Of a stretch of 41,219 nt of DNA, positions 14,940 to 22,182 are shown piece after piece. The notes below the pieces were generated by a model, which saw only the letters and a list, made by a program, of their open reading frames with translations, was not told where the DNA came from and searched no databases. The stretch is from the NCBI GenBank assembly GCA_015058045.1, contig SVDC01000007.1, positions 23,543-64,761 of the forward strand. Direction: 5' to 3'. This DNA comes from Cellulosilyticum sp. (GTDB lineage: Bacteria; Bacillota; Clostridia; Lachnospirales; Cellulosilyticaceae). Numbering within the stretch: the first letter of the stretch is position 1; each line of letters begins with the position of its first letter. Position numbers and translations under genes: made by a program.

Positions 14940-17003
14940 TTATAATGCATTATGAAGCGATTCGTCATTTAAACGTGCTTCCATTTCACTTAATAACTCC
15001 TGATGTTCACTAGAACTTAAACTTGGGTCCATTTGTAATAGCTTCCCTACACAAGCTTGTACTTCTTTTAATACCTTTGCATCTGTATATAGATTGGCAA
15101 TCTTCATTTCTGGTAATCCATGTTGCTTGGTTCCAAAAAATTCTCCTGGTCCACGTAATTTTAAATCTGTTTCCGCAATAACAAAACCATCTGTACTTTC
15201 TTCCATAATCTGAAGACGTTTCTTAGTGACTTTATTTTTAGAATCACTAACTAAAATACAATAAGATTGATGTTTACCACGTCCTACACGTCCTCGAAGC
15301 TGATGCAATTGTGCAAGGCCAAAACGTTCTGCATTCTCAATTAAGATAATCGTTGAGTTAGGAACATTAACACCTACCTCAATAACAGTAGTCGATACTA
15401 AAATCTTCGTTTCATTTCGAGCAAATGCTGCCATAATCTCATTTTTTTCTTTTGGCTTCATCTTACCATGTAAATAAGCAATTGGCGTTTGTGTAAAAAC
15501 TTGTGTTTTTAGGTACTCTGTGTAATCCATTACATTACGCAGTTCTGTATTCTTCTCATTTTCCTCTACCATTGGACAAATGATATAACATTGTCTGCCC
15601 TCATGAATTTGTTTATCTATAAATCGATAAATTCTAGGATGATAATCTGATCCTACTGCATTGGTTTTAATAGGCTGACGACCTGGTGGCAATTCATCAA
15701 TAATAGAAATATCCATATCTCCATATAAAATAAGTGCCAGCGTCCTTGGAATAGGGGTTGCTGTCATAACCATAACATCTGGTATGGTTCCCTTTTCCGT
15801 TAATTTTAGACGTTGTCTTACTCCAAAACGGTGTTGCTCATCGGTAATAACTAATCCCAATTTAGGAATCTCTACATTATCTTCAATAAGCGCATGAGTC
15901 CCTACTACAATGTGGACTGTGCCTTCTTGAAGCTCTTTTAACAACTCCCTTTTTTGTTTTGCTGTTGTTGATCCCGTTAAGAGCCCTACTTTAATGCCAA
16001 ATGGCTCCATGATCTGATGTATAAACTCATAATGTTGTACCACTAATACTTCAGTCGGTGCCATTAACGCACCTTGGAATCCATCTTTTACTGCTAAAAA
16101 TAAAGAAATCGCAGCAATTACTGTTTTCCCTGAACCTACATCTCCTTGTACCAAACGATTCATAGCATAAGGACTCTTCATATCCTTAACAATTTCTCTC
16201 ATGACACGTTTTTGTGCACCTGTTAGTTCAAATGGTAAAGTTTCCATAAAAGCCCTAAGTTCTGGCGTAATCCCATGGGCAATGCCTAAAAGCTTCTTTG
16301 CAAAATCTGCCTTTAACTGATATAAGGAAAGTTGCAACATAAATAATTCTTCAAATACTAGTCTTTTACGCGCTTTGAAAAAGTGGTCGCTATCTTTCGG
16401 GAAGTGAATCCCCTGCAAAGCTTCCTTTTTACCCACTAGGTCATATTGCCTAAGAATCCTCTCTGGTAAGTGATCTTCTACACTCGGTAATACTTCTTTT
16501 AAGCATGTTTCAATAAGCCCTCTAATAACCTTTTGAGACAGTTTAGCTGTAGTTGGGTAAATTGGGGTAATCTTAGCTACTGTTCCTAGGTGAGCTTCAT
16601 CTGTTACTCTCTGATATTCTGGAGAGTCCATTTCATGATAACCATATTTATGTTTCACCTTACCATAAAATAAATAGGATTCACCCATCTTAAAATTATT
16701 TTTCATATAAGCTTGACCAAAGAAAGTTACTGTAAGCTGTCCCGTACTATCCTTTACTCTAAAGCTTACTATAATCTTATTTCCTTTTTTAGTCAGATTT
16801 GGCTGCGTACATACCTTTGCCAATATATTATTAGCTTCATCTATCTGACATTCCTCTATCGGTATGATTTTCCTACGGTCTTCATATTCCCTAGGATAAT
16901 GCTCTATCATATCTTTTAGCGTACGTATACCTAGCTTAGCAAGTTTATCTCCGACTTTATCTCCGACACCTTTTAAGTCATAAATGGAATCCATAAGTTC
17001 CAT
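14940..17003 (-). CDS. recG: ATP-dependent DNA helicase RecG
   Basis: Branch-migrating helicase that remodels stalled forks and recombination intermediates. An N-terminal wedge/OB region precedes the helicase core with QGDVGSGKT (Walker A), DEQHRFG (DExH box), MTATPIPRT, and the C-terminal helicase part ending in QLRGRVGRG. The open frame begins at 17066 with TTG, inside the fakA terminator. AAGGAGG lies 8 nt before the ATG at 17003, which I prefer; this gives about 687 residues, the normal size. It is followed by rsmD and coaD. No convincing promoter was found between the terminator and this start, so it may depend on read-through. Confidence 0.96.
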   Translation of the reverse strand: MELMDSIYDLKGVGDKVGDKLAKLGIRTLKDMIEHYPREYEDRRKIIPIEECQIDEANNILAKVCTQPNLTKKGNKIIVSFRVKDSTGQLTVTFFGQAYMKNNFKMGESYLFYGKVKHKYGYHEMDSPEYQRVTDEAHLGTVAKITPIYPTTAKLSQKVIRGLIETCLKEVLPSVEDHLPERILRQYDLVGKKEALQGIHFPKDSDHFFKARKRLVFEELFMLQLSLYQLKADFAKKLLGIAHGITPELRAFMETLPFELTGAQKRVMREIVKDMKSPYAMNRLVQGDVGSGKTVIAAISLFLAVKDGFQGALMAPTEVLVVQHYEFIHQIMEPFGIKVGLLTGSTTAKQKRELLKELQEGTVHIVVGTHALIEDNVEIPKLGLVITDEQHRFGVRQRLKLTEKGTIPDVMVMTATPIPRTLALILYGDMDISIIDELPPGRQPIKTNAVGSDYHPRIYRFIDKQIHEGRQCYIICPMVEENEKNTELRNVMDYTEYLKTQVFTQTPIAYLHGKMKPKEKNEIMAAFARNETKILVSTTVIEVGVNVPNSTIILIENAERFGLAQLHQLRGRVGRGKHQSYCILVSDSKNKVTKKRLQIMEESTDGFVIAETDLKLRGPGEFFGTKQHGLPEMKIANLYTDAKVLKEVQACVGKLLQMDPSLSSSEHQELLSEMEARLNDESLHNAL

Positions 17004-17054
17004 ATCCTCTGCCTCCTTCCTTGTCCTTTTACATAACTTTTCTACTATACCCAT

Positions 17055-17093
17055 AAAAATAGGCAATCCATCAAAGAGGGACTGCCTATTTTT
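17055..17093 (-). terminator. Terminator between fakA and recG
   Basis: A stem of about 15 bp with one wobble pair (17055-17069 with 17079-17093); on the minus strand it is followed by TTTTTATGGG. It begins 12 nt after the fakA stop and overlaps the upstream alternative starts of recG, which argues against those starts. Confidence 0.8.
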
Positions 17094-17104
17094 ATCTTTT
17101 ATTT

Positions 17105-18760
17105 CTATTCAGCAGAAATCATAAAGTAGTAAACTGGTTGTTTACCATCGTATAATTCAATATCTGCATCTGCAAAAATACTTTCTGCATCTTCTCTATA
17201 AGCTTCTGCTACATCTTCTGTAATACCTTCGCCGTAATAAATTGTTACGATTTCTGCATCTTCTTTCATTTTCTTAAGCAGTTCGTTGAAAGTTTCTTTA
17301 AGATCTTTATTGTGGACTACAATACGACCTTCTAACATTCCTAAATATTCACCTTCAACAATGTTTTCACCTTCTAAAGTTGTATCTCTTACTGCAATTG
17401 TAATTTGGGCAGTTTGAACACCTGAAACAGCTTCTTTCATCTCATCCATTAAACCGTCCATATCTTCTGGTGACCCATTATCTTGTGCAATCATAGCTGC
17501 AATACCTTGTGGCATTGTCGTTGTAGGAAGAACATATACCTTTGTTTCTTCTTCAATTTGAGCTGCTTGTTCTGCTGCTAAGATAATATTTTTGTTATTA
17601 GGAAGGACAATAACCTTTTCTGCATGACATGCTTTAATGGCTTCTAAGATGTCTTCTGTACTTGGGTTCATTGTTTGACCACCCTCAATTACTTGTGTTG
17701 CACCAAGACTTGTCATAATTTCTGCAATCCCACTGCCTGCTGCAATTGAAACGACACCTAACTCAGCTTTTGGTTCTGCTGGTTTTTCTTCTTCACCTTC
17801 TGTGAAAATAGAAGAATGCTGCTCTCTCATATTTTCAATTTTCATATTATGCAGGGCACCAATTTCAAGTGCTTTTTGAAGTGCAAGACCAGGATTATCT
17901 GTATGCACATGAACCTTTACATATTCTTCATCTGATACAACAACAATACTATCACCAATACTTTCTAAGTATGCTTTAAAGGTCTCTTCGTTAAAGTTTT
18001 CAGCATGATCTTTACTTGCAATAAATTCTGTACAGTAACCAAATGTAATATCTTCAGTATTAAAGTTTTTAAGAGCTGCAAAAGCCTCTTCATTACGTTT
18101 TACAGATGGCTTTTTAATCTCAATTTGTAAGTTTTCAATGATAACGCGTGCCGCACCTTCTAAAATACAAAGTAAACCTTGTCCACCAGCGTCTACTACA
18201 CCTGCTTCTTTTAAAACTGGTAACATATCTGGTGTTTTATTTAGTGTATCATAACCATGCTGTAATACGTTCTCAATAAATACATTAATATCTGATGTTT
18301 CTAAGCTCACTTCTAAAGCTTTTGTTGCAATTTCTCTTGCTACTGTTAAAATAGTACCTTCTTTTGGTTTCATAACAGCTTTATATGCTGTATCCACACC
18401 TTTTTGGAAAGCATTAGCTAAAACAACTGTATCAATCATTTCACCATTTTCATCTGCTTCCATAACACCTCTAGAAAAACCTCTTACAAGTTGAGATAAA
18501 ATAACTCCTGAGTTTCCTCTAGCACCTCTTAAAGAACCATTAGCTGCAGCTTTTACAACAGAAGTATAACTTACTGTTTCAATCGCTTCTACCTCTTTTG
18601 CTGCTGACATAATAGTAAGTGACATGTTTGTCCCTGTATCTCCATCTGGAACTGGGAATACATTCATCTCATTTACCATTTGTTTCTTTTCATCTAAAGC
18701 AGTTGCACCCGCAATAAACATTGCTTGGAGCTGCTTTGCATCTATATTCTTTACTTCCAC
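17105..18760 (-). CDS. fakA: Fatty acid kinase catalytic subunit FakA/YloV (DAK2 domain)
   Basis: Fatty acid kinase catalytic subunit. FakA phosphorylates fatty acids carried by FakB to acyl-phosphate, which feeds into phospholipid synthesis. The N-terminal DAK2 domain has NVFPVPDGDTGTNMS and GARGNSGVILSQLVRG; the middle and C-terminal regions end in a DegV-like module, including a VLPNNKNIILAAEQAA stretch. The open frame starts at 18799, overlapping the yloU stop, but GAGGAGG lies 8 nt before a GTG at 18760, which I prefer; this gives 551 residues, close to B. subtilis YloV. It is in an operon with yloU, as in Bacillus, and a terminator follows. No fakB is visible in this window. Confidence 0.94.
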   Translation of the reverse strand: MEVKNIDAKQLQAMFIAGATALDEKKQMVNEMNVFPVPDGDTGTNMSLTIMSAAKEVEAIETVSYTSVVKAAANGSLRGARGNSGVILSQLVRGFSRGVMEADENGEMIDTVVLANAFQKGVDTAYKAVMKPKEGTILTVAREIATKALEVSLETSDINVFIENVLQHGYDTLNKTPDMLPVLKEAGVVDAGGQGLLCILEGAARVIIENLQIEIKKPSVKRNEEAFAALKNFNTEDITFGYCTEFIASKDHAENFNEETFKAYLESIGDSIVVVSDEEYVKVHVHTDNPGLALQKALEIGALHNMKIENMREQHSSIFTEGEEEKPAEPKAELGVVSIAAGSGIAEIMTSLGATQVIEGGQTMNPSTEDILEAIKACHAEKVIVLPNNKNIILAAEQAAQIEEETKVYVLPTTTMPQGIAAMIAQDNGSPEDMDGLMDEMKEAVSGVQTAQITIAVRDTTLEGENIVEGEYLGMLEGRIVVHNKDLKETFNELLKKMKEDAEIVTIYYGEGITEDVAEAYREDAESIFADADIELYDGKQPVYYFMISAE

Positions 18761-18798
18761 TTTATATGCCTCCTCAAACCCATACGGTTCTTCTACCA

Positions 18799-19158
18799 TT
18801 ATTCTTTATCTACACGTACACCCTCAATAAAGATTTTAATACTTTCTACTTCAATGCCAAGGGTCTCTTTTACTTTATATTTTACATTACTTGTTAAGTT
18901 ATCTGCTACAGCTGATATCTTTGTACCATATTCTACAATAATATGAAAATCTATATTAGCTTTATTATCGTGTAAACGTACCGCTATTCCTTTAGTTAAG
19001 CTTTCACCTTTTAAAAGCTGTACAATGCCATCTTTCACATTTCTAGCAGCCATTCCAACAATACCATAACATTCCATTGCTGTCATCCCACTAATTTGTG
19101 CCACAACCTCTTCATTGATGATTATATGTCCAAATTCATTTGAAAATTTACTAGGCAT
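18799..19158 (-). CDS. yloU: Asp23/Gls24 family envelope-stress protein YloU
   Basis: A 119-residue Asp23/Gls24-family protein, typically linked to envelope stress and found beside fakA in Firmicutes. The conserved pattern GHIIINEEVVAQISGMTAMECYGIVGMA at the N-terminus and VEYGTKISAVADNLTSNVKYKV near residue 75 are visible. It has no membrane segment, so it is soluble and probably acts through partners at the membrane. The ATG has AAGGAGG 6 nt upstream. A putative extended -10 promoter is at 19211-19219. It is the first gene of the yloU-fakA operon. Confidence 0.92.
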   Translation of the reverse strand: MPSKFSNEFGHIIINEEVVAQISGMTAMECYGIVGMAARNVKDGIVQLLKGESLTKGIAVRLHDNKANIDFHIIVEYGTKISAVADNLTSNVKYKVKETLGIEVESIKIFIEGVRVDKE

Positions 19159-19210
19159 AATAGACCTCCTTATCTAGTCCATACTTATTTCACATTAAAA
19201 ATTTTATTTC

Positions 19211-19219
19211 ATTATATCA
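19211..19219 (-). promoter_or_regulatory. Extended -10 promoter for yloU-fakA
   Basis: On the minus strand this reads TGATATAAT, a perfect TATAAT with the TGn extension. There is no good -35 at 17 nt. It lies about 50 nt upstream of the yloU ATG. Confidence 0.6.
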
Positions 19220-19397
19220 TATCTTAGGATAACAAGGGAAGTAGGTGGACCACTTTTTTCCTTTTGTGTTATATTGTTTTCCAAATTATGAATTTTCTAT
19301 TCCACCCTATCTCTAACTTATGGGCCTTAATCTTTCTTCCTAAATTTCTAGTATTTTCTTATCTCTTTCTTGAATAAAAAATATATACAAGGACTAC
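19220..19397. other. Gene-free stretch between yloU and rpmB
   Basis: The gap between the yloU start and the rpmB start is about 310 nt. Apart from the two divergent promoters (19211-19219 and 19398-19426) I see only A+T-rich sequence with no open frame bearing a ribosome binding site, no tRNA and no obvious riboswitch. Confidence 0.6.
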
Positions 19398-19426
19398 TTG
19401 CATTATACCCTATTATCTGCTACAAT
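19398..19426 (+). promoter_or_regulatory. Sigma-A promoter of rpmB
   Basis: TTGCAT (19398-19403), a 17-nt spacer and TACAAT (19421-19426). The expected transcription start near 19433 gives a leader of about 38 nt before the rpmB ATG. Confidence 0.8.
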
Positions 19427-19470
19427 AATCATTGTTATGTCACGGATTTAAGACAAGGAGGTGTTTCAAA

Positions 19471-19656
19471 ATGGCAAAATGCGAAATTTGTTCAAAAGAC
19501 GTACATTTTGGTATTAAAGTTAGCCACTCTCATAGAAGATCTAACAAAATGTGGAAATCAAACGTTAGAAAAGTTAGAGTAAGTCAAAATGGAGCTGTTA
19601 AAACTATGAATGTTTGTACTCGTTGCTTACGTTCAAACTTAGTTACACGTGCATAG
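19471..19656 (+). CDS. rpmB: 50S ribosomal protein L28
   Basis: Small basic protein of the large ribosomal subunit. The 61-residue product starts MAKCEICSKDVHFG and ends in a lysine/arginine-rich stretch with MNVCTRCLRSN. Two cysteine pairs (CEIC and CTRC) are of the zinc-binding type seen in 'C+' L28 paralogues. AAGGAGGTG lies 7 nt upstream of the ATG. The frame opens further upstream at 19432, but without a ribosome binding site. The gene is opposite in direction to its neighbours, as in Bacillus. It has its own promoter and two tandem terminators. Confidence 0.96.
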   Translation: MAKCEICSKDVHFGIKVSHSHRRSNKMWKSNVRKVRVSQNGAVKTMNVCTRCLRSNLVTRA

Positions 19657-19676
19657 TTCCAACTAAGTATACATCG

Positions 19677-19700
19677 GCGATCACATGAGTGATCGCTTTT
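19677..19700 (+). terminator. First terminator of rpmB
   Basis: An 8-bp stem GCGATCAC/GTGATCGC with an ATGA loop, followed by TTTTATTTTATTT. It starts 20 nt after the rpmB stop. Confidence 0.85.
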
Positions 19701-19711
19701 ATTTTATTTAG

Positions 19712-19742
19712 GGCAATCTGCTTTTGCAGGTTGCCTATTTTA
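19712..19742 (+). terminator. Second, tandem terminator of rpmB
   Basis: A 10-bp stem including one G-T pair (19712-19721 with 19726-19735), TTTT loop, followed by TATTTTATTTTACC. It backs up the first hairpin. Confidence 0.7.
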
Positions 19743-19828
19743 TTTTACCCCCTCCCCTCCCCTATAACCTTTTCTTCTTCATACCTTTAATCGCAGTTAT
19801 TAGATTCCTATATAGACTGTAGCATAAA

Positions 19829-19923
19829 AAAATAAGACAGCCAAAATTTTGATGTGGACCTAATAAATTAGACGTAAAAACCTAATTTATTAGAGTCAGC
19901 TCATTTCTTGACCGTCTTATTTT
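19829..19923. repeat. 95-nt fold-back element between rpmB and thiN
   Basis: Imperfect palindrome. The outer arms AAAATAAGAC (19829-19838) and its complement (19914-19923) and the inner arms CTAATAAATTAG (19860-19871) with CTAATTTATTAG (19882-19893) pair; the intervening sequences also resemble each other (GTGGACCTAATAA against GCTGACTCTAATAA). It looks like two insertion-sequence-like ends placed head to head (MITE-like). On the minus strand it is followed by TTTTTTTAT, so it probably serves as the thiN terminator. Confidence 0.6.
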
Positions 19924-19953
19924 CATACCCTATTTTTTATGATTCATATTCTC

Positions 19954-20598
19954 TTAATCTCTTGCCTGAATGACAATAAGTGCACCTTCTTCAAGAGAGA
20001 TTTCTGCTTGCTGTTTGGTCATATAATTACTAATGCCTCGGCTAGTACCTACCCTTAAATTTTCACCTTCTAGAGGATAACCTAAATGTTTTGTTTTAAT
20101 GCCCTTAGCATCTCCTGCAAAAGGAATTAAGCTCACTAAATCACCAACTTGACCAGATAATACAATGGAATCATTAACTACATATACTGTATTATGAGGA
20201 TTCATAAGTCTTCCTTGTATGCCTAACTCATTAAGTGAATAGACTAAATGGACATTCCCCAAAGTATGGTCTAAGCGACTACCTACTCCACCATAAATGG
20301 TGATAGCTGTTGCACCTTTTTCCACTGCTTTTTTAATGGCTATTTCTGTATCTGTTTCATCTTTCACAGGATTAAAAGTTTCTATAGGAATATTGAGCGC
20401 CTTATAATACGACAATGTTTCATGATTGCCACTATCAAAATCTCCTACGATTAAATCTGGTACAATTCCCAGATTTTGTGCATGTACAATGCCACCATCT
20501 GCACAGATTACAAAGTCATAAGAATCTTGCTCTAAAACATCTTCTTTGCAAAAACCATAATCTCCATATTCTCCATTGGTTAAAATAAGTATCTTCAC
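19954..20598 (-). CDS. thiN: Thiamine diphosphokinase
   Basis: Transfers a pyrophosphate group from ATP to thiamine to give thiamine diphosphate. The 214-residue protein carries ILILTNGEYG, ICADGG, the active-site motif GDFDS and VKDETDTEIA, and YGGVGSRLDHTLGN. The frame opens at a GTG at 20607, but AGGTGA lies 5 nt before the GTG at 20598, and the family start matches MKILIL, so the latter is preferred. It is the last gene of the rsmB operon, starting just after rpe. The fold-back element is downstream. Confidence 0.94.
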   Translation of the reverse strand: MKILILTNGEYGDYGFCKEDVLEQDSYDFVICADGGIVHAQNLGIVPDLIVGDFDSGNHETLSYYKALNIPIETFNPVKDETDTEIAIKKAVEKGATAITIYGGVGSRLDHTLGNVHLVYSLNELGIQGRLMNPHNTVYVVNDSIVLSGQVGDLVSLIPFAGDAKGIKTKHLGYPLEGENLRVGTSRGISNYMTKQQAEISLEEGALIVIQARD

Positions 20599-20607
20599 TT
20601 TCCTCAC

Positions 20608-21270
20608 CTATACCGTCTTAAAAAGCTCTATAAAAGCTTCTGCATTTTCTTTAGCTGCTTTACCATCAAAAACAGCTGAACCTGCTACAAGGACATTAGC
20701 ACCTGCTTCAATGATTTCTTTTGCATTTTCTAATGTTACACCACCGTCTACTTGGATTAATAAATCCTCACGACCTACTGCCTTAGCTAATGCTTTAACT
20801 TGTTTTAATTTTTCAAAAGAATAAGGAATAAACTTTTGTCCTCCAAATCCTGGATTAACAGACATAACCAGTACCATATCTACATCTCTAATAATAGGTT
20901 CAAGCACACTCACTGGTGTTCCTGGATTAATAGCTACTCCTGCTTTGGCACCTAAATCATGAATTTGCTGAATGGCACGGTGAATATGATGCGTAGCTTC
21001 TACATGTACCGTAATTAAATCGGCACCTGCATTTTTAAAATCCGCTAAATAGCGTTCTGGTGATTCAATCATTAAATGAACATCTACAGTTCCTGTAATA
21101 TGTGACTTAATGCTTTTTACAACCGGAAGCCCAATAGAAATATTAGGCACAAATGCCCCATCCATAACATCAACATGAATAAAATCTGCCCCACCAGCTT
21201 GAGCTAACTCGATATCTCTTTGTAAATTCGCAAAATCTGCTGCTAATAATGAAGGACTTAAGTGTATCAT
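20608..21270 (-). CDS. rpe: Ribulose-phosphate 3-epimerase
   Basis: Interconverts ribulose 5-phosphate and xylulose 5-phosphate in the pentose phosphate pathway. The 220-residue TIM-barrel shows LSPSLLAADFANL near the N-terminus, HVDVMDGAFVPNIS, DVHLMIE, MSVNPGFGGQKFI and VDGGV...VAGSAVF, covering the metal- and phosphate-binding residues. The frame opens at 21279, but AAGGAG lies 9 nt before the ATG at 21270 and overlaps nothing, so 21270 is preferred. It lies between rsgA and thiN in the same operon. Confidence 0.97.
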   Translation of the reverse strand: MIHLSPSLLAADFANLQRDIELAQAGGADFIHVDVMDGAFVPNISIGLPVVKSIKSHITGTVDVHLMIESPERYLADFKNAGADLITVHVEATHHIHRAIQQIHDLGAKAGVAINPGTPVSVLEPIIRDVDMVLVMSVNPGFGGQKFIPYSFEKLKQVKALAKAVGREDLLIQVDGGVTLENAKEIIEAGANVLVAGSAVFDGKAAKENAEAFIELFKTV

Positions 21271-21272
21271 CG

Positions 21273-22166
21273 CTACCATCTCCTTGTTTCTTTTAACTGT
21301 TTATAATATGTGGTATAAGTTTCGTATCTCTCTTTAACAATTTCCCCATCTTCTAATGCTTCTTTAACTTTGCATCCTGGCTCATGAATATGGGTACACC
21401 CTCTAAACTTGCAAGACCCAATATATTCTTTAAACTCTGGGAAATAGTACTGAAGATCATCTGAATCAATGCCATCTAACTGCAAAGATGTGAATCCAGG
21501 GGTATCCAGAACAAATCCTCCAGCTGTAAGTGGAATAAGTTCTACATGCCTTGTCGTATGTTTTCCTCTTTTAATCTTGTCACTTACATTACCTGTTTCT
21601 AGAGCTAAGCCTTCTTCAATTGTGTTTAATAATGTAGATTTTCCTACTCCTGAAGGTCCTGCAAATACAGTAGTCTTATCTTTTAATTTTGGCATGAGTA
21701 AATCCGTATGAATTGCTTTTTTAGCGGATAAACAAATTACCTCATACCCCACCTTAGTATAGCGCTCTACAATATACTCATAATCCTGAGGATTTCCTTC
21801 ATCGATTTTATTGAGTACAATACACGGTGTAATTTCTTCTTTCTCAATATGAATTAAAAATCGGTCTAACAAATCTAAATGAATCTGCGGATAAGTAACA
21901 GAAAAAACAACCATAGCCTGATCTACATTGGCTACGGCTGGCCTAATTAAACTGTTTCTTCTTTCTAAAATTTCTTCGATTGTCCCTTCTAGGTAACGAT
22001 CATTTGAATTTTCTTCCTCTTTTAAGCTGATGAGAACATTATCCCCGATAACAGGGATAATGTTTTTATTTCTAAATTTACCTCTAGCTTTACATTCATA
22101 AATGGTTTGACCGGCTTCTACATAATAAAAACCTGCGATACCTTTAATAATAGTACCTTTTACCAT
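21273..22166 (-). CDS. rsgA: Ribosome small-subunit-dependent GTPase RsgA
   Basis: Circularly permuted GTPase that binds the 30S subunit during late assembly. The N-terminal OB domain (about residues 1-70) is followed by LNKID, the P-loop GPSGVGKST and DTPGF (the permuted order G4-G1-G3), then the C-terminal zinc finger C-x4-C-x-H-x5-C (CKFRGCTHIHEPGC). Length 297 is normal. GAGGAG lies 9 nt upstream of the ATG. It follows prkC by 16 nt in one operon, as in Bacillus, where RsgA is a substrate of PrkC. Confidence 0.96.
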   Translation of the reverse strand: MVKGTIIKGIAGFYYVEAGQTIYECKARGKFRNKNIIPVIGDNVLISLKEEENSNDRYLEGTIEEILERRNSLIRPAVANVDQAMVVFSVTYPQIHLDLLDRFLIHIEKEEITPCIVLNKIDEGNPQDYEYIVERYTKVGYEVICLSAKKAIHTDLLMPKLKDKTTVFAGPSGVGKSTLLNTIEEGLALETGNVSDKIKRGKHTTRHVELIPLTAGGFVLDTPGFTSLQLDGIDSDDLQYYFPEFKEYIGSCKFRGCTHIHEPGCKVKEALEDGEIVKERYETYTTYYKQLKETRRW

Positions 22167-22182
22167 TTCTCACTACTCCTCA

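Noticed and set aside
19741..19953. Search for spoVM between rpmB and thiN
   Set aside because: In Bacillus a 26-residue spoVM gene lies here. Only a short minus-strand frame MKKKRL followed by a stop is present, and nothing resembles the SpoVM amphipathic helix.
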